64,000 bases of DNA from Aliagarivorans marinus DSM 23064 (GTDB taxonomy: Bacteria; Pseudomonadota; Gammaproteobacteria; Enterobacterales; Celerinatantimonadaceae): NCBI RefSeq assembly GCF_000429485.1, contig NZ_AUBY01000010.1, positions 124,001-188,000 of the forward strand. The letters are read 5' to 3'. A program made the translations under genes and the position numbers. Below are positions 1-7,214 of this stretch, one piece after another. The notes beneath the pieces are model-generated. The model made no database searches, had not been told where the DNA came from, and worked only from the letters and a program-made list of their open reading frames with translations. The stretch's first letter is position 1; each line of letters opens with the position of its first letter.

Positions 1-1435
1 TTCCAAGCAACTCTGAAAACTTAAGGATTTTAAGTCTCTGATCCTCATTTACAGGCGCTAAAATTTCACTTAAACCTGGGTTCAAAGAACTGAGCAGGCT
101 AGCACCCGAGTCATCTTGTAGCTGGTGAAGAATAGAGTTTTCTGTTTTTTCAACAAATGTTCTACGACGTTTCTGTTTTTTGCTTAGTTCATTCTTTTCT
201 GAAATCAGTTGTTGTAAATGGTCTCGAACACCGTTCTCACTTCTATATTGTTCTAGCTTGGTATCTATTTCGCTAAGGTAATCAGCTAAGCTTGAAGTAA
301 TTTCCTCAACACTCATTGAGCCATATCGACCGATCTTCTGTTTCGTTTTGGCTAGTCTAGTTTTACGACGTTCTAGATCCGTTTCTCGAAACTCAAGTTG
401 ATTACCCTGCTTATTGACTGACTCCTGCAAGGGTTCCACTTTCAGCCGCAACTCTTCGGCTTTGCGTCTCAACGGATCGGCTACCTTGTCGAGCCTATCT
501 TTCTCCGTGACGTAAGTTTGCTTTGCTATTGCCGTACCGCTCTGGGCAGATAGGTAAAGCTCAGAATACGTCTGAATTCTACTCTTCACTTCGCCAAAGC
601 TTTCCATTACCCGCAGGAAAGTAGAATGTTCATTGGCTATAGACTGAAGCCATTCTTCTTTCTGAACGAGTTGACTGTGTTCTTCGGCAAGCTTGCTTAA
701 GTTGGCATCCAACCGCTCTTCATCTCGCCCTCGTCCCATCTCCAAAAGAGTGGCAATCGCTTTAGGGAGCGACTTCGACTCTGACTCACTGGTATCGAAT
801 GCCAATTGGTAGATATTACGGAATGCTTCAATTGAGTCGGGTCGCGCATCCTTCAAAGGTAATACGCAGAAGCGCTTATCCCTGCGGTTTCCTCGAATAC
901 TGTCGTACAATAAATAGGTGATATTCTTCGCACTTGTCTCCTGAATCCCATCACTTTCCTTAACAAATGCCTGGACAGATTTAATGCTTAACTCGGTCGC
1001 AAAGTCGTTTTGCTCTTCGTCCCAGAAAACATGGCGAATTTCGTCATAAGCGAGAGGCACAAAAAAGCGTCCATAACGATAATTCCCCATTTTATAGAGC
1101 ACCATGCAGAACACCCCTTCAGGGTTTACCACTTCCAGCGCTATAAAAGACTTAGGATCGGGAAAATAGAACTCATATGACTCTTCCATCGAGTACTTGC
1201 CGCTCTTTCCTTCGAATCGGAATTTATTGCCGCAATTTCGAAAATCGACTTCGGGGAAAAGCAGCAGTTTAGTTCCCGCTAAGCTTGCTGTTTTTCCTGC
1301 GTTGTTGTCACCAAACATGGCTAGGTGGTGGTCTAGGAGAATTTCAGAATAGCCATGATTTGCTGAATTCACATAAACCATTCGCTTGAGTGTGTACTCT
1401 TCGCTTAACAATCCCTCGTCAATGCTACTCAACAT
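1..1435 (-). CDS. SMC-like ATPase, partial (C-terminus beyond window start)
   Basis: The frame is open from an ATG at 1435 to the window edge (478 residues). The N-terminus has a P-loop GDNNAGKTAS near residue 42, in the place seen in SMC/RecF-type ATPases. A charged, Glu/Lys/Gln-rich stretch from about residue 245 to the edge looks like the first coiled-coil arm of an SMC or MukB/JetC-type protein. The ABC signature and Walker B would lie outside the window. The gene overlaps the upstream TOPRIM gene by 11 bp, so the two are translationally coupled. A DNA-loop-extruding or DNA-sensing ATPase of a defence system (Wadjet- or Lamassu-like) is likely, but no exact family is recognised. Confidence 0.7.
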   Translation of the reverse strand, partial: MLSSIDEGLLSEEYTLKRMVYVNSANHGYSEILLDHHLAMFGDNNAGKTASLAGTKLLLFPEVDFRNCGNKFRFEGKSGKYSMEESYEFYFPDPKSFIALEVVNPEGVFCMVLYKMGNYRYGRFFVPLAYDEIRHVFWDEEQNDFATELSIKSVQAFVKESDGIQETSAKNITYLLYDSIRGNRRDKRFCVLPLKDARPDSIEAFRNIYQLAFDTSESESKSLPKAIATLLEMGRGRDEERLDANLSKLAEEHSQLVQKEEWLQSIANEHSTFLRVMESFGEVKSRIQTYSELYLSAQSGTAIAKQTYVTEKDRLDKVADPLRRKAEELRLKVEPLQESVNKQGNQLEFRETDLERRKTRLAKTKQKIGRYGSMSVEEITSSLADYLSEIDTKLEQYRSENGVRDHLQQLISEKNELSKKQKRRRTFVEKTENSILHQLQDDSGASLLSSLNPGLSEILAPVNEDQRLKILKFSELLG

Positions 1436-2234
1436 ACAAATAACTCTCTTGTTCAAGTGTTCTACGAAAACTCTTAATCAACCTCGCGGCAGAAGTAAGG
1501 AAAGGAAGCTTCAGGCCGATAGCTATCACCTCTGCGATGTGCTCTGGTGATGTGACTTCCACAACTTGACTCAAGCGATGTTCGATGTCGTCAGGAAGCA
1601 AGAATGTGAAAGGGGTGGGTGCTAAAAGGTTGTGCAAATTCTTAGCAATTGTGAGACCGCCGAGATCCAAATCCAGAAGCAAATAGATATGCTCAAACTG
1701 GCTCAAGAAGCTTTTATGCAGCGCATTGCTTATTTCGTTTCCTTCAGCAAACACAACTGTGAGCGCACCAAAATCATCAGGAAACTGACTAACAAACCTG
1801 CGTATAAAATCTTTTGTTTGCTCAATCGAAAGAAAGTTCTGTCGGTTCTCTAAAACCAATGCTTTTCGGTGGATACGACAATGAAAGTCATAAGATCCAT
1901 GCTTGTCGAATACAACGACTTGAGGATGAGTATTATTGTCTCTGATCAGCAGCAATGACCCTTCGACTTTGTGCTTGTGACTTTGGTTTTGTCTAGCAGC
2001 AGCTATCCTGTGATCCAGCGGTTGGGCCACAAGCTTCCTCAACTCATTCGCTAAGTGAATATCCATTGAGGTAACTAGATACTTACCTGTCGGATACCTC
2101 TTTCCGACGATGCCATCCGGTTCAATCCGAACAGATAAAGACAGGCTATCTAAGAACCTCTTAAACCTTGGCAGATCAATTGGCTCCTGCGCATCTATGG
2201 CATCCAAGTACTTCTTTAGCTGATGCAAGTTCAT
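1425..2234 (-). CDS. TOPRIM-domain protein, JetD-like candidate nuclease
   Basis: The product has 269 residues. The ATG at 2234 is chosen because it overlaps the upstream stop as ATGA; an upstream in-frame ATG at 2342 would overlap the WYL gene by over 100 bp. The C-terminal half has a TOPRIM pattern: a Glu in VVFAEGNEI, then LLLDLDLGG with the DxD and Gly expected for metal binding. This is the arrangement of Wadjet JetD/MksG and other topoisomerase-primase nucleases. The N-terminal 100 residues are unassigned. Position between a WYL regulator and an SMC-like ATPase supports a role as the nuclease of that system. The function is inferred. Confidence 0.65.
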   Translation of the reverse strand: MNLHQLKKYLDAIDAQEPIDLPRFKRFLDSLSLSVRIEPDGIVGKRYPTGKYLVTSMDIHLANELRKLVAQPLDHRIAAARQNQSHKHKVEGSLLLIRDNNTHPQVVVFDKHGSYDFHCRIHRKALVLENRQNFLSIEQTKDFIRRFVSQFPDDFGALTVVFAEGNEISNALHKSFLSQFEHIYLLLDLDLGGLTIAKNLHNLLAPTPFTFLLPDDIEHRLSQVVEVTSPEHIAEVIAIGLKLPFLTSAARLIKSFRRTLEQESYLYVE

Positions 2235-3130
2235 TGCAGAAACTCTTTCAACATCTCTGCGTTTTTTAGTTTGAATTTGAAAAACAAATCCTGGTCGCTT
2301 TCTTTTCCAACATCGACATTCCATTGTTTTGTCAATATCCAAACCAACGCTGCACTCTCTGTCATCAATAGCTCGTCAGCTTCTGGAGCCAAACCAAAAT
2401 CCTTACGAATAGGCTTCTTCTGCTCCTCGGTTAGCTTTGGGTGCAATTCAAGCGAGATTGGAACTTGCAAGTTCCAAAGAGTGTCATTCGCTAGTGATTC
2501 GTGCACTAGCCCCTTGGGTTCATCTTCCTCTATGATTTCCGCAGTGGCCACTCGAGAAAAATTGAAGTTCTTGAACTTTGTTACCGAATCACCTGCGCTT
2601 CTTTCATAGGCACGAAAAATCCAGTTTCTACCATCGTTCATTAAGGCCAGAGGAATAAGTTCACGGCGCTTATGGTTTGTGCTATTCCCGGATATGTAGC
2701 AGCATCTGATAGCCTGCTGGTTATATAGGGCTCTAGTAATCAGAGATACAATCTTTTCATCTAGCTGATTGGGTATGCGACCAATTTTTCGATACGAAAC
2801 CAACGGACGGCCCTGCAATTTGTTTTTGTTGAACCCATGAGCAAGCATTCCTAGTGCGGTTTCAGAATCTATAGGCAAAAGTGGTGTGTATGTATCTAAG
2901 CTAATGCTGTTTACTTTGGCTTTACGATCATAAAAGTGATTGTCTTTACGAAAGGAGTTGTAAAGCGTCATCATTCGAGAAGCAGCAGCTTCGGCAAGCC
3001 CAAACTCATCAAACAGATCACGTCGCTTCACAACACCCGAAAAACGCAACTTAAAATCTATGTAAGCCAATCTTTCAGCGTTTGCACCAACTTCATTCTG
3101 CAACTGAGCGTAGCTGTATACACCCTTCAT
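2231..3130 (-). CDS. WYL-domain transcriptional regulator (BrxR/CapW type)
   Basis: The product has 299 residues: an N-terminal winged-helix region (about 20-75, LFDEFGLAEAAASRMM), a central WYL-like fold (about 135-200, with QQAIRCCYIS and RRELIPLALMNDGRNWIFRAY) and a C-terminal extension. Regulators of this build repress phage-defence operons and sense a ligand or nucleic acid through the WYL domain. The start has a GGGAG ribosome site 9 bases upstream. It is the first gene of the operon, and paired near-identical motifs lie in its promoter, so autoregulation is likely. The stop overlaps the next start as ATGA. Confidence 0.8.
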   Translation of the reverse strand: MKGVYSYAQLQNEVGANAERLAYIDFKLRFSGVVKRRDLFDEFGLAEAAASRMMTLYNSFRKDNHFYDRKAKVNSISLDTYTPLLPIDSETALGMLAHGFNKNKLQGRPLVSYRKIGRIPNQLDEKIVSLITRALYNQQAIRCCYISGNSTNHKRRELIPLALMNDGRNWIFRAYERSAGDSVTKFKNFNFSRVATAEIIEEDEPKGLVHESLANDTLWNLQVPISLELHPKLTEEQKKPIRKDFGLAPEADELLMTESAALVWILTKQWNVDVGKESDQDLFFKFKLKNAEMLKEFLQ

Positions 3131-3188
3131 AACTAATCTCCCACCTCATTCCCTTGGCTCAAAATATAGCCCAAAAACACCAATCACG

Positions 3189-3260
3189 TCAACATCACAG
3201 ATCATAACGATCCGTGTTTCTGTATTTTTTTGTTATTTTTAGCGATCATGATGTTGATCG
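3189..3260. promoter_or_regulatory. Paired operator-like motifs upstream of the WYL gene
   Basis: TCAACATCACAGATCAT at 3189-3205 recurs in inverse orientation at 3243-3260, whose reverse strand reads CGATCAACATCATGATCG. The second copy is itself a dyad (CGATCA, 6 bases, TGATCG) and overlaps the -35 box of the rightward promoter. Two copies of one motif in opposite orientation between divergent genes suggest the WYL regulator controls both sides. Confidence 0.5.
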
Positions 3261-3281
3261 AGTATTTTTTAAGCGTATAAT
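3254..3281 (+). promoter_or_regulatory. Sigma70-type promoter for the rightward small genes
   Basis: TTGATC (3254-3259) and a perfect TATAAT (3276-3281) are separated by 16 bases, pointing to the small gene at 3357. The -35 box lies inside the right operator-like motif. Confidence 0.55.
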
Positions 3282-3285
3282 CAAT

Positions 3286-3330
3286 ACTACATCTAGGGCC
3301 ACATCAGCCAAAAGAGGCACTAGATGTAGT
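3286..3330 (+). repeat. 11-bp perfect inverted repeat in a 5' leader
   Basis: ACTACATCTAG (3286-3296) and CTAGATGTAGT (3320-3330) are perfect complements separated by 23 bases. They lie between the TATAAT box and the ribosome site of the gene at 3357, so the transcript would start with a long hairpin ending 13 bases before the AAGGAG. It could be an RNA control element or an mRNA-stabilising structure. Confidence 0.5.
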
Positions 3331-3356
3331 GTAGAGATCAGCAAAGGAGCCGATTT

Positions 3357-3527
3357 ATGGCAACAAACAGACCCTTCGGGGACAAGAGACGTATTGGTGC
3401 AGTTAAGGGCAGAACTCAATTCCAGACGCCTTCGGGCCTCTGGGCGAAGAGAAACACCTCAACCGGTAAAATCATGGATGTAAAACAGGACGGCTTGCCG
3501 TTTAAGGGGGTACGCAGAGAGAAATGA
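3357..3527 (+). CDS. Small basic protein (56 aa), conserved type
   Basis: An AAGGAG lies 8 bases before the ATG. The product is small and strongly basic, starting MATNRPFGDKRRIGAVKGR and ending in KGVRREK, with a TPSGLWAKRNTSTGKIMDVK core. The pattern resembles small uncharacterised proteins common on mobile DNA, often beside a second small basic protein like the next gene here. No function is known to me. It is the first gene after a good promoter and leader hairpin, and a hairpin follows its stop by 3 bases. Confidence 0.6.
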   Translation: MATNRPFGDKRRIGAVKGRTQFQTPSGLWAKRNTSTGKIMDVKQDGLPFKGVRREK

Positions 3528-3530
3528 AAA

Positions 3531-3553
3531 GGCCCAAGGGAACCCCTTAGGCC
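3531..3553 (+). terminator. Hairpin after the 56-aa gene
   Basis: GGCCCAAGGG and CCCCTTAGGCC form a near-perfect stem with a two- to three-base loop just after the TGA. There is no T-run, so it may attenuate or protect the transcript rather than stop it. Confidence 0.4.
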
Positions 3554-3685
3554 TGGTGTCATATGTTCGCAGCATGGGACTGCCATCCCATGTTAATTGA
3601 TAACTTTGCCCCGAACAGGCTAGAGAAATTACTCTTGTTTACCTCTCAGGTCAATGCTTCGGGGCCTCAATTGAGAGCTCAAAAG

Positions 3686-3814
3686 ATGAGTACACAACGA
3701 ACTGCTACCGACGACAACGTCGAGTACATTTTCCGCCCCTACATCACTGTAAAGGGCAAAAGGATCACCCGGAAAAATGGAGGCATGTTCAAAATCCCGA
3801 TTAAGAAGCATTAA
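3686..3814 (+). CDS. Small basic protein (42 aa), partner of the 56-aa gene
   Basis: The ATG at 3686 opens a 42-residue protein with a core VEYIFRPYITVKGKRI and a basic tail FKIPIKKH. I recall the YIFRPYIT pattern from short hypothetical proteins on mobile elements. An upstream in-frame ATG at 3563 is rejected because the extra 41 residues look non-coding. The ribosome site is weak (GAGAG). Function unknown. Confidence 0.55.
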   Translation: MSTQRTATDDNVEYIFRPYITVKGKRITRKNGGMFKIPIKKH

Positions 3815-3872
3815 TCATATTCATGGGGAGGCGTACCTCCCCATTCCCTACAACCATTTTGAGAAGAATACA

Positions 3873-4241
3873 ATGAGACTTTTTCACACCTCACCAGCGG
3901 CAATTATCTGGATAAACGGAAACTTTGAATTCAAGCGTACCTATCCGCCTGAATACTTAGGGCTTCACGCATGGCACAAACGCAGCATTGCAGAGGATAG
4001 AATGAGGTACAGCTGCAACTCTTTTCTATATGAGTTTGACTACCCAATAGACTCAATCGATGGCTTAAGAGAAGTTGATCATGGTGAAATTGCTATCATT
4101 GAGAACAAACCGCATCCTTTTTTCGAAGAAATTGCTGTCAAACTACAAGAAGATAGCGGTGCAGGTAAAAACAACTATCATGCAGTAGTTCTCGATTACT
4201 CACACATAACAAACTGGCGAGAGCTGCAAACTAAAAAGTAA
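3873..4241 (+). CDS. Hypothetical protein (122 aa)
   Basis: The ATG at 3873 follows GAGAAG by 6 bases and starts MRLFHTSPAAI. An in-frame ATG at 3777 would overlap the previous gene and is not preferred. The product is acidic in its second half, with DHGEIAIIENKPHPFFEE, and has no transmembrane segment. It is the third gene of the rightward small-gene cluster. I do not recognise a family. No clear terminator follows, and the 266 bp to the next gene holds nothing I can name. Confidence 0.6.
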   Translation: MRLFHTSPAAIIWINGNFEFKRTYPPEYLGLHAWHKRSIAEDRMRYSCNSFLYEFDYPIDSIDGLREVDHGEIAIIENKPHPFFEEIAVKLQEDSGAGKNNYHAVVLDYSHITNWRELQTKK

Positions 4242-4507
4242 GTCGCCGCTAACATCCTGGATGCCTATTGCTTAACTCGCAGCCTACCGCGAGCAAAGCA
4301 GATCAAGTTCCCGATGGTTATATGTTTTCAAATGCCTTAATGAAGGAATTTTTGTCTTTGTGAAAACGGATATGCCCAGCTGAATTTAGGGGCTTACGTG
4401 TACTAGCTCAGCCCGTACCCTAGTGAACACCAGAATAGACCTTCCCATCAATCCGAATCGGCCTTCAGTGCCAACGGGCGGTTCAATTGCACTTCTCAAT
4501 TTCGGCA

Positions 4508-5956
4508 TCAATATGGCTTAGTGAAATGGCTCCAATGCAAGAAGTGTTTTACGATCTCGGCGATATCGAGCCTCTTCAACTCTTCGTCTTCTCCGTTCTC
4601 CACGAGCTCTGAGACGTAAAACAAAACATCAACCGGTACTATCCAACTATCTGCCTCTGTTGAAGTCATAGAATCGATAGATAAAACTTTGGCTTCTATC
4701 CAGCCAAGCCAGTCTGAGTACTCTTCAGACTGTTCGGGCTTCGATGACATATACGCAGCAAATTCGCGCAGTCTTTTAGCAGTTTGATACTCGGAAATGC
4801 GTTGAGACAGCGTGTCCTCGCAACGTTTGTTGTAGGCCACAGCCTCTCTAACCATGGACTCAACGCGCTGCACTAATTCACGGTGATGCTCCCGAGCACG
4901 CTGCTCTCGCTCCATACGATGCACCCGCTCAACTTCATCGATAAAGCCCTGGACAATATCTGGCAGCTTTTGCTCTAGTGTTCCCCGCTTTGCATCCTTT
5001 ATCTCACGTTTAGAGTACCTGGCACCAAACTGCCACCGCAGAACGCCAGTCGAGTGATATATGTACTCCCAATCCCGCCAAGTACTTTCAGACTTTACTT
5101 TTTCCTGTCGTCTTTGCTCGGTCACTGTGAATTCAATAGTCACATCATCAACGACAACGGCATTCATTTTTGCGTTATCACTGGCCGGTAGTTGAACCTG
5201 CCACTTCCTACGTTTGCACTCACGCACAATGCTATCGACGATAAGAAGAGCCCGTTCGACCATCTCTGGCATGACAGCAATTCGCAAAATACTGCTCCCT
5301 CCCGGTAGAACGTATTGATAGCGATAATCTCTAGCAGCTTTGGGACTGTTGTAACTTTTGAATGCCTTCCGAATAGGCGGAAGAGCTTGATCAATCGACT
5401 GAGTTAACGGTATCTCTTGCTCCGCTATGGTCATTTCACCTTCTTGAAAATCACGCGGGGAGGATTGCTCGGAGCGCTGCTGAGAATCGACTTCCAAAAC
5501 CACTGTACGAGAGGATGTCTCTTTTGATGACGGTCCCGGTGAACAAATTTCGATCTGTACACCGTGGTCGCCGTGTAGTACAGGTACTTCTCTAGGCTTG
5601 TCGAGAGCCACAAGCGTCCAATACCCCGATCGAGGCAATGGAACCTCATTGCTTTTGCATGCTTCAGTAATGGCGTTAGCTGGTACCCCCCAAAGCTTAG
5701 CCAATGCGTTTCGTGGTGTTTCCCAAACAGCTGTATATAGTTCGAACCTGGTGAGTTGTGAGATTTTCGGGCCCATTTTTCTCGCTCCGTTAAGGAGAGT
5801 ATTGAAGTTACTTTCTGAGTTCAGCTCCTCATTGAAAAACCTATCTCCATCAACTAGGTCGTCTTCATCAACACTCGCGAACCGCTCTTTTACAAGAGCC
5901 CATTTTTCCGCGTCGCTCAGCTTGCCACTGTCTTTCATTTTCACAACTCGCCCCAT
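4508..5956 (-). CDS. HTH-like and coiled-coil protein (482 aa), unknown function
   Basis: Near residues 70-115 is a segment with the pattern FELYTAVWETP, LAKLWGVPANAI and PLPRSGYW. I know this pattern from a widespread family of uncharacterised plasmid and island proteins, and it looks like a helix-turn-helix. The middle (about 215-340) is mixed alpha/beta. Residues 340-410 are a charged coiled coil (RVHRMEREQRAREHHREL). It is the last gene of a leftward run with two MbcA/ParS-like small proteins, 9 bp after the nearest. A DNA-binding effector or regulator is possible. Function not established. Confidence 0.65.
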   Translation of the reverse strand: MGRVVKMKDSGKLSDAEKWALVKERFASVDEDDLVDGDRFFNEELNSESNFNTLLNGARKMGPKISQLTRFELYTAVWETPRNALAKLWGVPANAITEACKSNEVPLPRSGYWTLVALDKPREVPVLHGDHGVQIEICSPGPSSKETSSRTVVLEVDSQQRSEQSSPRDFQEGEMTIAEQEIPLTQSIDQALPPIRKAFKSYNSPKAARDYRYQYVLPGGSSILRIAVMPEMVERALLIVDSIVRECKRRKWQVQLPASDNAKMNAVVVDDVTIEFTVTEQRRQEKVKSESTWRDWEYIYHSTGVLRWQFGARYSKREIKDAKRGTLEQKLPDIVQGFIDEVERVHRMEREQRAREHHRELVQRVESMVREAVAYNKRCEDTLSQRISEYQTAKRLREFAAYMSSKPEQSEEYSDWLGWIEAKVLSIDSMTSTEADSWIVPVDVLFYVSELVENGEDEELKRLDIAEIVKHFLHWSHFTKPY

Positions 5957-5965
5957 AGTTCTTTG

Positions 5966-6193
5966 CTATTCAAATCCACCTTCTGCCTTAAACAACAGGA
6001 GACACCTGAACTCTTCTAGCCCGAATTGTTCAAGTACGGCTTTTGGTGACCTCCCTCCGTAACTTGATAAGACAGCATTGTTGAACCAATCGGTTACCTC
6101 TTGATTACCCTCGTCTTCGATAAGCTGTAGAGCCTTGTCTGCCAATTCCGACTCACCGATTAGCTCGTGTATAGAGTAAAAATCCAGCCCCAT
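5966..6193 (-). CDS. Small protein with MbcA/ParS-like C-terminal motif (75 aa)
   Basis: The product ends with GGRSPKAVLEQFGLEEFRCLLL. This resembles the toxin-binding end of Xre/MbcA/ParS (DUF2384) antitoxins, where a short Gly-x-x-P helix precedes a terminal helix. The N-terminal half is acidic and helical. It sits 9 bp before the 482-aa gene and 14 bp after a second protein with the same kind of ending. No RES or other known toxin partner is visible. Confidence 0.55.
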   Translation of the reverse strand: MGLDFYSIHELIGESELADKALQLIEDEGNQEVTDWFNNAVLSSYGGRSPKAVLEQFGLEEFRCLLLFKAEGGFE

Positions 6194-6207
6194 TTCAGTA
6201 CCCTCCT

Positions 6208-6423
6208 CTAAGAGAAATCGCCCATTTTTATTTGCAGTAACAAGTCTTCAACTTGTTCGGGTTGCGACTCGAAACACTCTATTGGTGATTTACCTGAAAA
6301 AGGGCGCTTTGGGCGTTCTAGCCACCTGATGGCGGCTTCTGGTGAGCTGAACAGCTCCAGGAGAAGCTTGTGAATATTGGGCTGGTCGGCTAATAGGTCT
6401 CGAAGAGTGTTATCAGGTGTCAT
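6208..6423 (-). CDS. MbcA/ParS/Xre-type antitoxin-domain protein (71 aa)
   Basis: The sequence AAIRWLERPKRPFSGKSPIE followed by CFESQPEQVEDLL matches the antitoxin C-terminal (DUF2384) pattern: a tryptophan helix, a Gly-x-x-P turn, then a helix ending the protein. It lacks the Xre DNA-binding half. It overlaps the upstream gene by four bases (ATGA), so they are coupled. With the next gene it forms a tandem pair of short DUF2384-like proteins. Confidence 0.65.
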   Translation of the reverse strand: MTPDNTLRDLLADQPNIHKLLLELFSSPEAAIRWLERPKRPFSGKSPIECFESQPEQVEDLLLQIKMGDFS

Positions 6424-6794
6424 CTACTATCTTCCTTCCGTTGGTCTAAACGTTGGCCGTGCGCTATTCGTCTCAGTTGTGGCGTAAACTCATCGAACAG
6501 TTCTTCTAGGAACTCGTCGTCAACACTTGGAGAACTGACCAAGTACAACGTTGGTAGCCCTGATCCTGTTTGGTAATCGATTTTGTAGATCTCTAGAACA
6601 CCATCGTTCTCAAGAGCCCAAACGAGCGCCCTAAGCATACGAGCCATCACGAATGCATAGCGGCTCTGCGCTCGATAAACATCAAGTACAACAAGCCGAG
6701 GGTAGAGATTGTCTATTTGCTTTATTACCGCCGATGAAACGACATCATCACCAATTAGCGCCACAATCGCCTCCGTTCTGCTTACGGCTCCCAA
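6420..6794 (-). CDS. Hypothetical protein (124 aa), TTG start
   Basis: No ATG lies upstream before a stop; the open frame can begin at TTG 6794, and the residues from there (EAIVALIGDDVVSSAVIKQI) look coding. The core is YAFVMARMLRALVWALENDG then TLYLVSSPSVDDEFL, mixed alpha/beta with no transmembrane segment. It lacks the Arg/Glu/Ser residues of RES toxins, so it is not a standard partner for the DUF2384 protein it overlaps. It may be a new toxin or a domain partner. About 130 bp separate it from the 84-aa gene upstream. Confidence 0.5.
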   Translation of the reverse strand: MGAVSRTEAIVALIGDDVVSSAVIKQIDNLYPRLVVLDVYRAQSRYAFVMARMLRALVWALENDGVLEIYKIDYQTGSGLPTLYLVSSPSVDDEFLEELFDEFTPQLRRIAHGQRLDQRKEDSR

Positions 6795-6928
6795 AGCATC
6801 GTTTTCAACAGGCGTTATACCTTTGCTTTAACTTCATTAGACAGACTCGGAACATCACGCAGCGCGACTTCCATCATGCTAACGCCATGAGCCGAACTCT
6901 TTTTAGAAATGCTCTCCATTACTCGCCC

Positions 6929-7183
6929 TTAGTAAAAGGTATAGCCGCTTTCCCCGTCTAGATGTAGCCTGTAGGTTGAGCCACTCGCCTGCGGCCAAAT
7001 GATATACTCGCCATCTAGAAAAGCCTCAGACGCGTCAAAAGCGCCGCTTGAGACCTTCCACCGGTCATTCTCCCTCCAAGTTGCAAACACCTTGTAAAAA
7101 GGCCTATCCTCAGGCGCTTCAAAGCGAAGAACAGTCCAACCTTCGGGGCTATGTGTTTTGATATTTTGCTTGTAGGTCTCCAT
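6929..7183 (-). CDS. Hypothetical protein (84 aa)
   Basis: An ATG with AGGAG 7 bases upstream opens a short aromatic-rich, beta-type protein (GWTVLRFEAPEDRPFYKVFA) with no signal peptide. It starts 31 bp after tnsD on the same strand, so it may be read through from the tns operon. No family is recognised. Confidence 0.55.
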   Translation of the reverse strand: METYKQNIKTHSPEGWTVLRFEAPEDRPFYKVFATWRENDRWKVSSGAFDASEAFLDGEYIIWPQASGSTYRLHLDGESGYTFY

Positions 7184-7214
7184 ATTTACTCCTGATTCAT
7201 GGGGTTAATAATCA

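Noticed and set aside
3563-3685. N-terminal extension of the 42-aa small protein
   Set aside because: The extra 41 residues show no protein-like pattern; the family-like core starts after the internal ATG.
6420-6794. RES-domain toxin partner for the DUF2384-like protein
   Set aside because: The protein lacks the conserved Arg, Glu and Ser positions and is shorter than RES toxins.
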